From: Alviniconcha marisindica
Lineage: Eukaryota; Mollusca; Gastropoda; Provannidae
Assembly: GCA_018857735.1 (NCBI GenBank)
Contig: JABMCL010001232.1
Location: 213,501-277,500 of the forward strand
Reading direction: 5' to 3'
DNA: 64,000 bases
Shown: positions 54,230-64,000 of the stretch, in pieces
How the letters are laid out: each line of letters starts with the position of its first letter
Position numbering within the stretch: position 1 is the stretch's first letter
Position numbers and translations under genes: made by a program
The notes under the pieces: model-generated
Seen by the model: only the letters and a program-made list of their open reading frames with translations
What the model was told of the DNA's origin: nothing
The model's database searches: none

Positions 54230-57080
54230 TCAATCTGATCACCTCCCCGTTGTCTTAGCCATTAATGTGTCACAGAACGCTGCAGTTGCGGTTGATAGAG
54301 TAACACCATTCAAGAGAATAGGCAGACTGGTCACTGAGAAAATAATTTGGCAGGAAGACAAAGAACCAATATTCAAAAAACCTAAACGTGACAAAGTACA
54401 AAAAACACTCGAAGCACCCAAAAGCAAAATTAGAGCATGATGTAGATGGTGCTCTCAGTGATTTTGTTGAGTTTTTAAATTTCAGCTGTCGTGTATGGTT
54501 AGGAAATGCCACATGAACAAACAACCAAAGGTGCTGCATGGTTTGACACTGAATGCAGAAAAGCAAAAAGGGGAAAAAAAGGGAAAAAAAACTGCGAAAA
54601 TTTCGGAAAACAAAAAAACCAAAAGACCGGGTTTGAGATTCGAACAAAAGCTACACCCTGACTAGAATAAAAAAAAAAGAGTTCAAAAGAAATAAAGCAG
54701 CCTTCTAGCCCTAACCTGAAAAATGCATCATATTTTGGAAAGAACTAAAGAGTCTTGGGGGAGGAAAAAAAGTAATGAAAGTATAAAATTTGAAAAAATT
54801 TTTGGATATTTTAAAAAGTATACTCGGTCACACAGCAAACGAAACAGTGGACGAGTCAATGTACAAGAACAGGATGTATCAGAAGAGACAAACCACCTCT
54901 GAACCAAGAAATAAGTGTAAGGGTTCAAAAGCTGTTACAAACCTAAAGTGGAAAAGCTTGTGGTCTTGATCACATACACCAGAGATTTTAAAAACGGGGG
55001 GAAAAGACTGAATTGTTCATGACCAAATATTTAATCTTTTTTTGACAAAGGCATTTATCCAAGTGACTGGGCCAAAGCTACATCTTTCCCTATACACAAA
55101 AAGGGAATATACACTTAGCAGAAAATTATAGAGGAGTTTCACTCCTTAGCATCTTTAGTAAGTGTTATAATCAATTCTGAATACTAACTGTAAATTGGTT
55201 GGAAAAAATGACAAAATTGTAAAAATGCAAGCGGGGTTCCGCAGGAACTACTCGACTACAGTTTAGATTTTTAATCTATATGCAATTGCTCAAAAGTGTT
55301 TGAAAAAGAAAGGTCAAAGTTATATGTTGCTTTTGTGGACTTAAAAAAGGGCTTTCGATCGTGCACCACGATAAACTGTTACGCTATGCAAAAAGAGGGA
55401 ATCCAAGGGAAATTCTTTGCCTCTATAAAATCTATGTATGATTTTTTGTTGTCTTGTGTCAGGGCAAACAGTGAATACTCTGATTTTTTTGATTGCCCCG
55501 TTGGTGTCCCCAAGGGGTGTGTATTAAGTCCTACAATTTTCTCCCTGTTCATTAATCAGTTGCCAATTATATTACTGAGACAGGTAGACATGGTTACAAC
55601 TTTTGTGGGACTCGTTGAATTGTTCATACTCCTTTTTGCAGATGATGAGCTCTTTTGGGCAACCACCCTTATGGTTTACAAAACCCAACTGAATTTTCTG
55701 AAAGCATGCTGTAATAGACTGCACATGGAAGTAAACAGAGATAAAACAAAAGTTATGGGGTTCCGAAAAGGCGGCTACCTGTCAAAACATGAAAAATGGG
55801 ATTATGATGGGGTTGAAATGGAAGTCGTAAACAAAAATCATTATCTTGGGTTTTGCATCCCCGACAACTTTAAGTGTAAAACAAGGTAAGATCATTTGGT
55901 TGAAAAGGTAAAAAATTTTATGTACGTTTTTAAAAAAAAAGGGAAAGAAAAAGAAAAAAAGAAAAGATTGGGGAAAGTTGGGGGTAAAAAGGCCCGGGCC
56001 TCTCAAAAAGAGGGATGCCAAGGACCCCAAAAAATTTATAAAATTAGGGAATTTTTTTTATTCCTCATATGGGTATTAAGTGCGGTTGCGTTATGTATAT
56101 GGAAAGAGAATTACCTAATCAAAGGGGGCCTACAGGTCTTGTTAATTTGATGAAAAAAAGGGGGGGGGGAAAAAAGGGGGAACGGAGGTACGGGAAATCC
56201 TGTGTAAAAATGGCTTTTACTTTTATGGTTAAGAAAAGGGGTTGGAGACGTCAAATCTTTTTTTTATTCTTCAAACAAAGATTTTGACATGTCCCCAGGG
56301 GTGGACGCTGACACAGAGACAAAAAATATGAAATGTATGTCTTTCAAAATTATGTTTGGGGCGGGGAAAAATATTTAAACAGTTTAGTATATTTTTTCAG
56401 ATACACTGAGCAATTTCCCACTTGGGGTATTCTCAAAAAATAGCAATATGTACAGATACAGTGCTGTCCTACAAACAAAACTTTTTTTGCCAAAAACCCG
56501 GTTGAAAATGAAAATCACTTCCTTTTGGTTTGTCCTCTGTACACGGATCTAAGAAAAAATTCCTTTTAAAAAAAGGTATTCAGTCGTTACAGAACATATT
56601 GAAAGGAAAAACACTAAAAATTGTCGACTGCTTTCAAAGTTCATTTTCCATGCTATTAAAAGAAGAAAACTATATTAGATGTGTAAGCACCTGGGATGAT
56701 ATTGACTAGAAATACTCCACCTTATTGACCGACCACAGTCTTTGTCGGCATCTACCCCCATAATTTTTCATTTTCCCGGTGCGATTTTTGGCCTCTTTTT
56801 TTTGTTTATTGTTTTTTGTTTTTTGTTTTTGTGATATTGTTTTTTGTCTGTGTGTTTGCTGTTTGTATGTCTTTTTGTCTGTCTTGGTATTTTTTTTTGA
56901 TTTTCGGTTTGTATATGGGTCAGGGGCCAAAATACAAAAAACCATCTGAAGTCTGAAGTCTCTCTCTTCCCCTCTCTCTCTTCTCCCTCCGCCCTTTTCC
57001 TCCTCTCTCTCTCTCTCTCTTTTTTTTTTTTTCTTCAGGGCAGAATAAGAAATGTGGGGAAAAAGTAAATTATAGTACAA
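54230..57080 (+). mobile_element. Non-LTR retrotransposon with endonuclease end and reverse transcriptase
   Basis: 'DHLPVVLAINVS' near 54238-54273 fits the last motif of an AP endonuclease. Reverse-transcriptase blocks follow in shifting frames: 'ENYRGVSLLSIFSK' near 55118-55159, 'KLYVAFVDLKKGF' (55317-55355), 'GVPKGCVLSPTIFSLFINQL' (55503-55562), the catalytic 'LFADD' (55632-55646), and 'MEVNRDKTKVMGFRKGG' (55725-55775). A C-terminal Cys/His part and an AT-rich 3' region run to about 57.1 kb. Many frameshifts sit in A, T and G runs. Confidence 0.8.
55296..55889 (+). pseudogene. Reverse transcriptase core of the LINE, longest intact frame
   Basis: 197 codons, covering the first catalytic Asp block, the 'PKGCVLSPTIFSLF' block, LFADD and the thumb start. 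Upstream and downstream parts are in other frames, so no full ORF exists in this copy. Either it is dead or the sequence has homopolymer errors. Confidence 0.7.
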
Positions 57081-57398
57081 TACATACTAAGTTTTTGGGT
57101 CGGTAGGTTGTTTGGGTTTTAGGGGGGCATATACAGGTTGGGCACTTCCAGAATCTGTGTGCTGTGATGTCCCTTGGGCTCAAAAAAATGAATTTTTTGT
57201 CTTATTTTACTATTCTTATTAATAGAATTTTATTATGATAATAGTTTACTGATCTAAAGCTCACTCTATCACTATTATCAGTCTCTTATAATGTTAATTG
57301 AACTACCTCCCCTCCTTTCTTTCTCGTGTAAATTCTCATCTGATAATAATTTAAAATCATAATTTTTCTGAGCTTTATTTTGCTAAGTACTATACTGC

Positions 57399-57446
57399 TA
57401 CTACATTAGTGTTACAACTCATGTAAGTTATAACACTAATGTAGTA
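57399..57446. repeat. Perfect 16-bp inverted repeat
   Basis: TACTACATTAGTGTTA at 57399-57414 and its exact reverse complement at 57431-57446, with a 16-nt loop. Confidence 0.9.
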
Positions 57447-57692
57447 ATAGGATATCGATACTAAATATCGTATTTACTACTGGCCATGAGGCCTTCGCTT
57501 ATCAAAAGTTGGACACGAGATCTTGTGAAAAGAGATACAAACCACAAACCCACATCCAAACACAACAACAAAACAACATGATTTTATTTTAATCAAACAA
57601 AAGTCGGCCTCCTGACTTTTTTCACCCATCTCCAATAAATTCTCATTATTGGGGGGGGATTCTTAATTATGTTTTTTTTGGGGCTGCTTTAA

Positions 57693-58519
57693 AGTAAAAG
57701 TCCAAGGTTTTTTAAATATGCAAAACGACCATCGAAAAAATTGACAAAAGAGTCACTAGTTTCAGATTTAATGAAATAAAAAAATAAAAAAATGTTTAAT
57801 TGGGTTTTTAATCGATTTTATTTTCTGTAGGCTGAGCTACAGTCTCGGTTCTCCATCAGTCACGTGACTTTCCCGGAAGTGACGTCAGTCTGGGGAGTCA
57901 ATGCGATTGCCATCTTTGATTCTTCAGTAAACTGTGTATGCGTGTGGTCGACAAAAAAGTTAACTATGCCGGCCTACTGTGTTGCCGCGAACTGTAACAA
58001 TTCGCAGACGACCCCAGGTATAACAATGCACGAGCTCCCGCGCAATCGACCCGCAGTGAGGCGAAAGTGGATTAAATTTATACAGTTCAAACGAGCTGAC
58101 TTCTTGCTACGCCGCATCACGCTCATTTGTGTAGCGAGCACTTTAGTGAGTGCGATTTCGCAAACCCCATGGAATACCGCACGGGGTTTGCTTCGAAGCT
58201 GACACGATGTTCCGGTACTCTTTCAAAATCCTGCCTGACAGGATCAAACTGATACGGCTGTATCCTTGTGGGTCTCTCGGGCAAAGTATCAGTTTCGTCT
58301 TAGGAGCTCGAGCTGGCCATTTTGCAGCGACTCCCCAGAGTGACGTAGTAGGCATATGGTCACGTGATTTGGGCGGCATGGCGACGCTTTCGGTACGACA
58401 GAAAATGCCTTATTTCGTGCATTTATAACCCTCAGATCACAGTTTCACCGACATCACCGTTCTCAGCGAGCTTTAACGGAAATCGTGTCAAAAATCACCC
58501 CTAACCTTGGACTTGTCCT
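57693..58519 (+). mobile_element. Kolobok-like DNA transposon, non-autonomous, with THAP remnant
   Basis: 827 bp flanked by TTAA on both sides (57689-57692 and 58520-58523). The termini are inverted copies: 'AGTAAAAGTCCAAGG' on the left and 'AGGACAAGTCCAAGG' on the right strand. Similarity of the inverted ends recurs further in ('ACAGAAAAT', 'TCACGTGAC', 'TCTGGGGAGTC'), giving long terminal repeats of roughly 200 bp with a diverged middle. Between them lies a THAP-domain frame. TTAA target duplication plus a THAP domain is the Kolobok combination; piggyBac shares TTAA but has no THAP domain. No transposase core is present. Confidence 0.72.
57966..58238 (+). pseudogene. Broken THAP (C2CH zinc finger) domain
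   Basis: The ATG at 57966 starts MPAYCVAANCNNSQ, with the first zinc-binding Cys pair, then 'GITMHELPRNRP' and 'RRKWIKF', the THAP Pro and Trp positions. At 58128-58135 an apparent GT insertion breaks the frame. The next frame reads 'CSEHF', the canonical second half of the C2CH site, at 58130-58144. A second shift near 58198-58206 leads to 'DVPVLF', the usual AVPxx end of the domain. THAP domains bind specific DNA, often transposon ends. Order and spacing fit the family (Trp to the third Cys 20 residues); the two frameshifts make it a pseudogene unless they are sequencing errors. Confidence 0.75.
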
Positions 58520-58527
58520 TTAAGCAG

Positions 58528-59300
58528 ATTTCTCTGGCAGATTATTCTGCTTGCTTACAATTTAGTTGCACACTTTGATCTAGATTAATATCTATAGATC
58601 TATTTCAGGGTGATTTCTGAATTTCAAGTAATTATTCTCTAACAGTTTACCACCGCTAAATCTGAAGAAGAAAAAAATCAGTGAATATTGTATTAATTAA
58701 CAGTATACACACGCTGCTGAAGTGCATGTGAACTGGGTGTAGTGCTTTTGTTTTTTACACTACCCTCCTGATGTCAAAAATATGGATACACAGAGCTTTA
58801 CGCTGACACGCATAATTACTATCTCTCGCACGTTGTTGTAATTATAATTACAGTTATGTGCGCATAATTACTATCTCTCGCACGTCGTTGTAATTATGGG
58901 GTTTTAATGCAAGTAAGCCATTGGAAGCAGCACGAAAGGTTCATAATTACTCATTATGTGTACATAACTACTAATTGTGTGCTTTTGACACACGTAAGCC
59001 GTTGGAACGGAGCCCAAAAGACATGTTTACTAACTATGTATAGATAATTAGTAATTATGCGCACATAATTACTATCTTAACATAGTTACTGGTTGTATCT
59101 TTTGACGCTCAAAAGTCCCATGGTTGTGGTCTCCGGATTGTAGGGCGCTGAAACCCGGAACTGAGAGGCGAGGCAACTGTTCACCTGTTGCTACACCGTC
59201 AGCACCACAGTGCTTCTGCATTCAGATGGGCAGCGAAGCGAGCCATCACAAGACTGTCCATAAACCATAACTTTGTACCTTTTTGTCGCATTATCGTTTC
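58528..59300. other. Gene-free stretch with short duplication
   Basis: 'cataattactatctctcgca' + 'cgt(t/c)gttgtaattat' occurs twice (about 58811 and 58863), with further diverged 'cataattactaatt' copies to 59070. No gene seen. Confidence 0.6.
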
Positions 59301-59308
59301 GTGTATGC

Positions 59309-59415
<107 letters not shown>

Positions 59416-60102
59416 TTATATATTAAGTATATTGTACATTTAATTATAGTTATTATGAAATATTATTCGTTTACCTTATTTGAATTTGTTTAGAATATTT
59501 TTCTTGATAATCTTTTCCTTTTTCCCTTTCCCCCCAAGTTTTTTTTTCTTTTTTCTTTTTTTTCTTCCTCTTTTTTCTCGTTCCTTCCGTGACCCTCGAT
59601 GAGTAAGTACCCTTTCTTCTGTCAGCCAGTGATAGCCTGAGACAAGGGCCGACTTCGCTCATTGCCTGGGTCACTCGTGGGATTGTCGGGTGCAATATCA
59701 AAGGCGTTTTTTGTTTTTGTTTTGTTTTTTGTTTTAACTTTTTTTTCTTCTCCAGACATCAAAGGCGTCTGGAGTGGAGTAGTCATTGCCAAATTAACAC
59801 GCGTAGGCAAGAGACGACTGAGAATGGGCAGTGTGTGACTGCTGCCGGTCGGAGTAATTGAATGATCCCGAAAGTACGTCTGTGGTGTCTCCGGTGGGAG
59901 GGATCGAGTGTGTGCGTGCGTGCGCGCGTGCGTGCGTGCGTGCGTGCGTGTGTGTGTGTGTGTGACTCAAATACTGTCCCATCAGGGGCTGGAGTATCAA
60001 GGCCATAATTATGTGCACATGAAAGCAGCGCTTGTTGGTTTAGTGCCAAAGTGGCATTCTTAAGAACAAAAAAAACGCACACAGTAATTAACTTTTACTT
60101 AA

Positions 60103-60104
<2 letters not shown>

Positions 60105-60180
<76 letters not shown>

Positions 60181-60262
60181 CGGGAAGGCGGGCGGGGAGG
60201 CGGGCGTGCGGGCGGGTGTGCGTGGGTGTCTGTGCGTGCGTGCGTGCGTGTGTGTGTGTGTG
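60105..60262. repeat. (GT)n with GC-rich (GGCGG)-like end
   Basis: About 70 bp GT, then 'cgggaaggcgggcggggagg' and more GT. A shorter (GTGC)n run lies at 59910-59963. Confidence 0.95.
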
Positions 60263-60990
60263 AGGCGAAGTGATTACCGTGTTTGTTGTCATTCTGTTTC
60301 TACAGATGCTCGTTTGTTACACAATTGTTCCCCCACCACCCAACAATCACAGAAACTGTTGGTCTTCAGCGAGCCTTCATTCAGCCGCATGCTTTTCCGT
60401 CTCATTTTTAAACTGTTTTATTTCCGTTTTTCATACAGTACTACAACAACTTCCAATATAACAACGATAATGATGGCAATATTATGCATAAATCTGATAA
60501 GACAAAACAGAAAGAAAAAATCCCCGACAAAGGAAAAGCAAGCAAAAAAGATCAAACCACTAATGAGAGAGATAAACACACGAACACAGATCGACCAACC
60601 ACAGAAATGCATAATCGTAATTATTAACAATTTGTACATGTGAAAGTAAACGTGCAGATGTATCTGTGCATACTTAACCTATGTGCACTTTGTACTGTAT
60701 GACTGTATTTACATCATCAAACCGCATGCACTTCAAAGCACAAGTCACACGAAATAGCACGATCATACATGGGGCTGTTGCAACTTTAAACTTCCAGTCA
60801 GGCACAATTTGCTTACAGAATTTTCAGGCACCTGATAGTAGTTGATTTTTGTTGTTGTTGTTGTTGTTGTTATCATTTATCTAACGTACTTGTGTATAAG
60901 GAATCAAGGTTTCTCTGTCGTCCTGGTCTCTCTAACAGTCACGGAACGGACGGAACGCAACATTCGTACCAGCTTTTTGTTGTCTTTTTT
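60263..60990. other. No supported gene
   Basis: AT-rich. The 177-codon frame that starts in the GT repeat continues through here by chance, ending in a Lys/Ile-rich stretch with no domain. Confidence 0.4.
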
Positions 60991-61047
60991 TTTTTTTGGG
61001 GGGGGGGGGGGGGGGGCCGGTGTGTCTTTGTTGTTGTTGTTGTCGTC

Positions 61048-61242
61048 CCAGTCAACAAAACGTGTTTATACCCCCTCCCAGTCAACAAAACGTGTTTAAA
61101 ACCCCTCCCAGTCAACAAAACGTGTTTAAAACCCCTACCAGTCAACAAAACGTGTTTAAAACCCCTCCCAGTCAACAAAACGTGTTTAAAACCCCTACCA
61201 GTCAACAAAACGTGTTTAAAACCCCTCCCAGTCAACAAAACA
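61048..61242 (+). repeat. 30-bp minisatellite, seven copies
   Basis: Unit 'cagtcaacaaaacgtgttta' + 'aaacccc(t/a)cc'. Copies alternate between 'ctcc' and 'ctac' variants, suggesting a 60-bp higher-order unit. Preceded by a poly-T/poly-G run (60986-61017). Confidence 0.95.
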
Positions 61243-61734
61243 CGAAGCAGACCAACGAAACTGGTAGACTTTGCCGTGAAGAGCATTACAGACAGACCGG
61301 TATGGTACCTTGAACTCCAGACCCTTTCAAGTGCCTCGTTCGAACACTAACCAGTACGGGATTTCCACTTTTGTCCGTATCACTGCTGACTTGAACTACC
61401 TCAGTGACGATCAGGTGATGACCCCCACACTACAGGATCGAGTTTAACCGCCTGATCGCCACCCCAAGCACCATCTAACTCCTTTGCGCGCATTCCTCTT
61501 CCTAAAGCTGCGACATATGGACTGAAAATCAAGCATGAGTAGACGTATAATTAACAGACGAATACACATGGAGATGTGGGGTCCAGTCAACTTCAACTAG
61601 CCCGTGTTTTGTTTACATATGTGTGTGTGTGTGTGTATATATATATATAGTTCGAAGGTATGAACTGGCGACCTCGTGGAGTGGACCCAGTCACCTCAGT
61701 TGTATGCACCACGTACAAAACAATGACTTCATTA

Positions 61735-62260
61735 TAAAATAACAAACTATAATAACCAGTACCAGGTGCCTATGACAAGAGTTCTAGAAAAACTAAACTA
61801 TGATAACCGGTATCAGATACCTATGATAAAATAACAAACTGCGATAGCCGGTATTAGGTGCCTAGGATTAGAGTTTTAGATAAAATAACAAACTACGATA
61901 ACCGGTATCGTCATAGTTCAGGAGCTGTGTTAGAGTCGAGCTGGCCGCCCTGGGCTGTCCGTCCTAACGAGCCTTCTGGTTTCCGTGAACGTAAATCAAT
62001 ATTGAACCATGCTAACGCATTGGTCTCAGCTTGTACCTAATATGTCAACTGACATCCGAGGACACCTGAAGAAGAAGAACCGATATCGGGTGACTATCAA
62101 CAGAGTTCTAGATAATATAACAAACTACGATAACCGGTATCAGGTGCCCGTGACAAGAGTTCTAGATAAAATAACAAACTACAATAACTGGTATCAGGTG
62201 CCTGTCAATAGAGTTTTAGATGAAATAACAAACTACGATATCCGGTATCAGGTGCTAATG
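61735..62260 (+). repeat. 53-bp minisatellite interrupted by a SINE
   Basis: Unit 'aaaataacaaactacgataa' + 'ccggtatcaggtgcctatga' + 'c-agagttctagat', about seven copies on both sides of the SINE at 61912-62075. Confidence 0.9.
61912..62075 (+). repeat. SINE family 1, copy 5, inside the 53-bp minisatellite
   Basis: Starts 'catagttcaggagctgtgtt' and ends in (GAA)n. Flanked by 'aaccggtatcg' on the left and 'aaccgatatcg' on the right, a likely target-site duplication with one mismatch. Confidence 0.82.
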
Positions 62261-62425
62261 TTCAGTACATTGTCAATATTGGTACGAATTGCAGCAAATA
62301 ATTATGTAAAGTAATGCTAAGTGTGTGTATGCTTTAGGTCTGTAAAATGCTGAAAAATATGTATTATGCTATAGGAAACATACAATAAGATACTTAACTT
62401 CTGTTACAGCAATGCGAAAGTAAAA

Positions 62426-62426
62426 G

Positions 62427-62513
<87 letters not shown>

Positions 62514-62605
62514 AGTGTGTGTGTGTGTGTGTGTTGTGCAAGCAGTTGTATGTGTGTGTGTATGTGTGTGTGTGTGTTTGAGTGTGTGTGTGTGTTTTGT
62601 GCGTG
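62426..62605. repeat. (GT)n with (GA)n microsatellite
   Basis: Interrupted dinucleotide repeat. Confidence 0.96.
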
Positions 62606-62639
62606 CAGTTGTGTGTCCTTCTTATTGTGGCATACCTGC

Positions 62640-63200
62640 ATCAGACCTACCACAATGCTCAACATCGTGTGGTTCATTATCTTTGGCTTACACCAGTAAA
62701 GTCCCGAATTGCAACGACACGTCTCCAGAATGTAATGCGTGAATAAGGTATGTACCAAATATATGACCGAACTGCAATCAAATATTCACTCTTTGGTGTA
62801 TATGAGCACCTATATCAGCAACCACAAATTACTACTCTGGGTCGTTCATGATCTTCGGAATACACCAGAAAAACCACAGAGTACAGACGTTGGGTCTCCC
62901 AGAATCTGTGGCATAGAAAAGCACCATAGAGTACAGACTTTGGTCGTTCAGAATCTGTTGCATACATCACAAATATCACTCAGTACAGTTTTCACTCTTT
63001 TAGAGCTGCGGGCATACATCTGCCATCAACTGTAGTCCGCATGTGCAACGGAATATTTGTTGGAACTGCATCGAGCAAATCATTTGCAGGATCAGCAGAC
63101 ATACACCAGAACAGCAAATATCGTCGTCCAGAAGGTATAAGCACGCTCCAGAACTGTAATCCTCGTCTGTCAGAATCTGCAGGCCAGCAGTAGAAATCGT
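62640..63200 (-). repeat. Degenerate tandem repeat in the 3' flank of gene B
   Basis: On the minus strand, units of about 40-45 bp built on 'gttctggtgt(a/t)tgcc' and 'cagattctgaacgacc' run downstream from the gene B stop codon. The first unit overlaps the last coding codons (gttctggtgttcgcctacag, then gttctga). Confidence 0.65.
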
Positions 63201-63203
63201 CCC

Positions 63204-63347
63204 TCAGAACCTGTAGGCGAACACCAGAACTAGCACCCCTGTCCAGCACAGAATGCCAGCGACGAAGGACAGAGTTAGCCAGAACGCAATCTGATTGGTC
63301 AGCCTGGCAGCCAGTCGCTTTTCTCCTTCATCTTCGTAGTCCTTAGC
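63204..63347 (-). CDS. Gene B last exon: second half of a CD225-like (dispanin) domain
   Basis: Excellent minus-strand acceptor (gctctgttcgtaacag) at 63348, then 47 codons in phase 0 to the TGA at 63206-63204. Codes 'AKDYEDEGEKRLAARLTNQI', one transmembrane helix (FWLTLSFVAGILCWTGVLVL) and 'VFAYRF'. A polar segment of about 20 residues, then a single C-terminal helix, is the shape of the CD225 second half and parallels the gene A last exon, with an acidic loop instead of Gly-Asp. The 5' exons would lie beyond 64000. It could also be the end of another two-helix membrane protein. Confidence 0.55.
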   Translation of the reverse strand, partial: AKDYEDEGEKRLAARLTNQIAFWLTLSFVAGILCWTGVLVLVFAYRF

Positions 63348-63587
63348 CTGTTACGAACAGAGCAGACACAAGATATTAGTTGTGTGTTTTGTTTTTTGTT
63401 TGTTTTGTTTGTGTGTGGGTGGGTGTTTTGGATACGCTGTGCGTGAACTACTGCTTTACCAGACGGAGACGTGACGCCCAGGACAGGGAGACAAAGCTAT
63501 CATGTCCACCGGGGGCATATGAAGTGATGGATCTATGAATTTAGATTAGCACAGCATGTTTTCAGCAAGATACGCGAGAGAGAAGAG

Positions 63588-63700
63588 AACTCGAACTCAA
63601 AAACCTTATTTTACAAGGATAGTAGTTTAGGTTCCATCAAAACCTGTCTGACAACTAGTCCTTGCTAAGCTACTAATGAATAATAAAGAAATAACGTTTA
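63588..63700 (-). repeat. Dispersed repeat family 4, copy 3 (inverted)
   Basis: 'gaactcgaactcaaaaacct', 'aaaacctgtctgacaactag', 'tccttgctaagctac', the reverse complement of the copies at 16285 and 45538. Confidence 0.75.
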
Positions 63701-63785
63701 ATACAAGGCATCATTTATATGAAGCATGAACGAATGAGTGAAAATTTATGAATGAAGCATAAACTTCCACACAAAACTTGCGTGA

Positions 63786-63905
63786 AAGCGAAGGAGAGAG
63801 GTGAGCGGCCTCAGTAAACCGACAGAGTGAAGAAGAGAGGTGAGCGGCCTCAGTAAACCGACAGAGTGAAGAAGAGAGGTGAGCGGCCTCAGTAAACCGA
63901 CAGAG
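63786..63905. repeat. 39-bp tandem repeat, three copies
   Basis: Unit 'agagaggtgagcggcctcag' + 'taaaccgacagagtgaaga'. Being a multiple of three, it makes an in-frame 13-residue repeat in a minus-strand frame that I do not consider a gene. Confidence 0.93.
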
Positions 63906-64000
63906 CAGCCATAGGCCAACGGTTCTAGTAATTATTATATATAACACATTTGAAAAGCAACCAAGGTGACTATTTTGCAAATGAAGTAGAATGGTTTGCG

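Noticed and set aside
61858..62314. Frames with 'NYDNRYQ' repeats
   Set aside because: Translation of the 53-bp minisatellite and an inserted SINE.

Overview
The window reads as animal nuclear DNA, most likely from a mollusc and probably a gastropod. This is an inference from short exons in long AT-rich introns, very dense (GT)n, (CT)n and (CA)n microsatellites, and many small dispersed repeats. There is no operon-like layout. Almost all long open frames are microsatellite artefacts; the real coding DNA is in short exons with consensus splice sites.

The best-supported gene runs left to right from 14497 to 27256. It has fourteen coding exons whose phases all agree and whose summed length is 1824 nt, giving a 607-residue Na+/H+ exchanger of the NHE8 (SLC9A8) type. 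Its introns hold a LINE RNase H remnant, SINEs, a fold-back repeat, minisatellites and long microsatellites. Several exons are preceded by decayed extra copies of their own splice acceptor and first codons. A separate exon at 5265-5338, coding for a signal anchor, lies upstream in CpG-rich DNA and may be an N-terminus of this or another gene.

From about 40 to 49 kb a second gene lies on the minus strand. A tiny first exon (46962-46977) splices in phase to a 634-nt exon coding a disordered acidic region (43958-44591). Two later exons (about 41.2-41.3 kb and 40.44-40.59 kb) look like the two halves of a CD225 (dispanin/IFITM-like) membrane domain. A second, diverged copy of the first exon and its flank sits 2 kb upstream at 48949-48964. 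The last exon of another CD225-like gene, entering from the right edge, ends at 63204. The right half may therefore hold a small cluster of dispanin-type genes.

Mobile DNA: a decayed non-LTR element at the left edge; a LINE RNase H fragment (18.8-19.5 kb); CR1-type 3' ends at 13.1, 38.3 and 51.3-52.0 kb; a second LINE with a recognisable reverse transcriptase at 54.2-56.7 kb; and an 827-bp element with long terminal inverted repeats, TTAA flanks and a broken THAP-domain frame (57693-58519), which fits the Kolobok superfamily. A tRNA-derived SINE, a roughly 175-bp SINE with a (CAT)n tail in five copies, and a fold-back repeat family are dispersed through the window. The region 27.3-40.4 kb has no recognisable gene and is made of minisatellites and these repeats.
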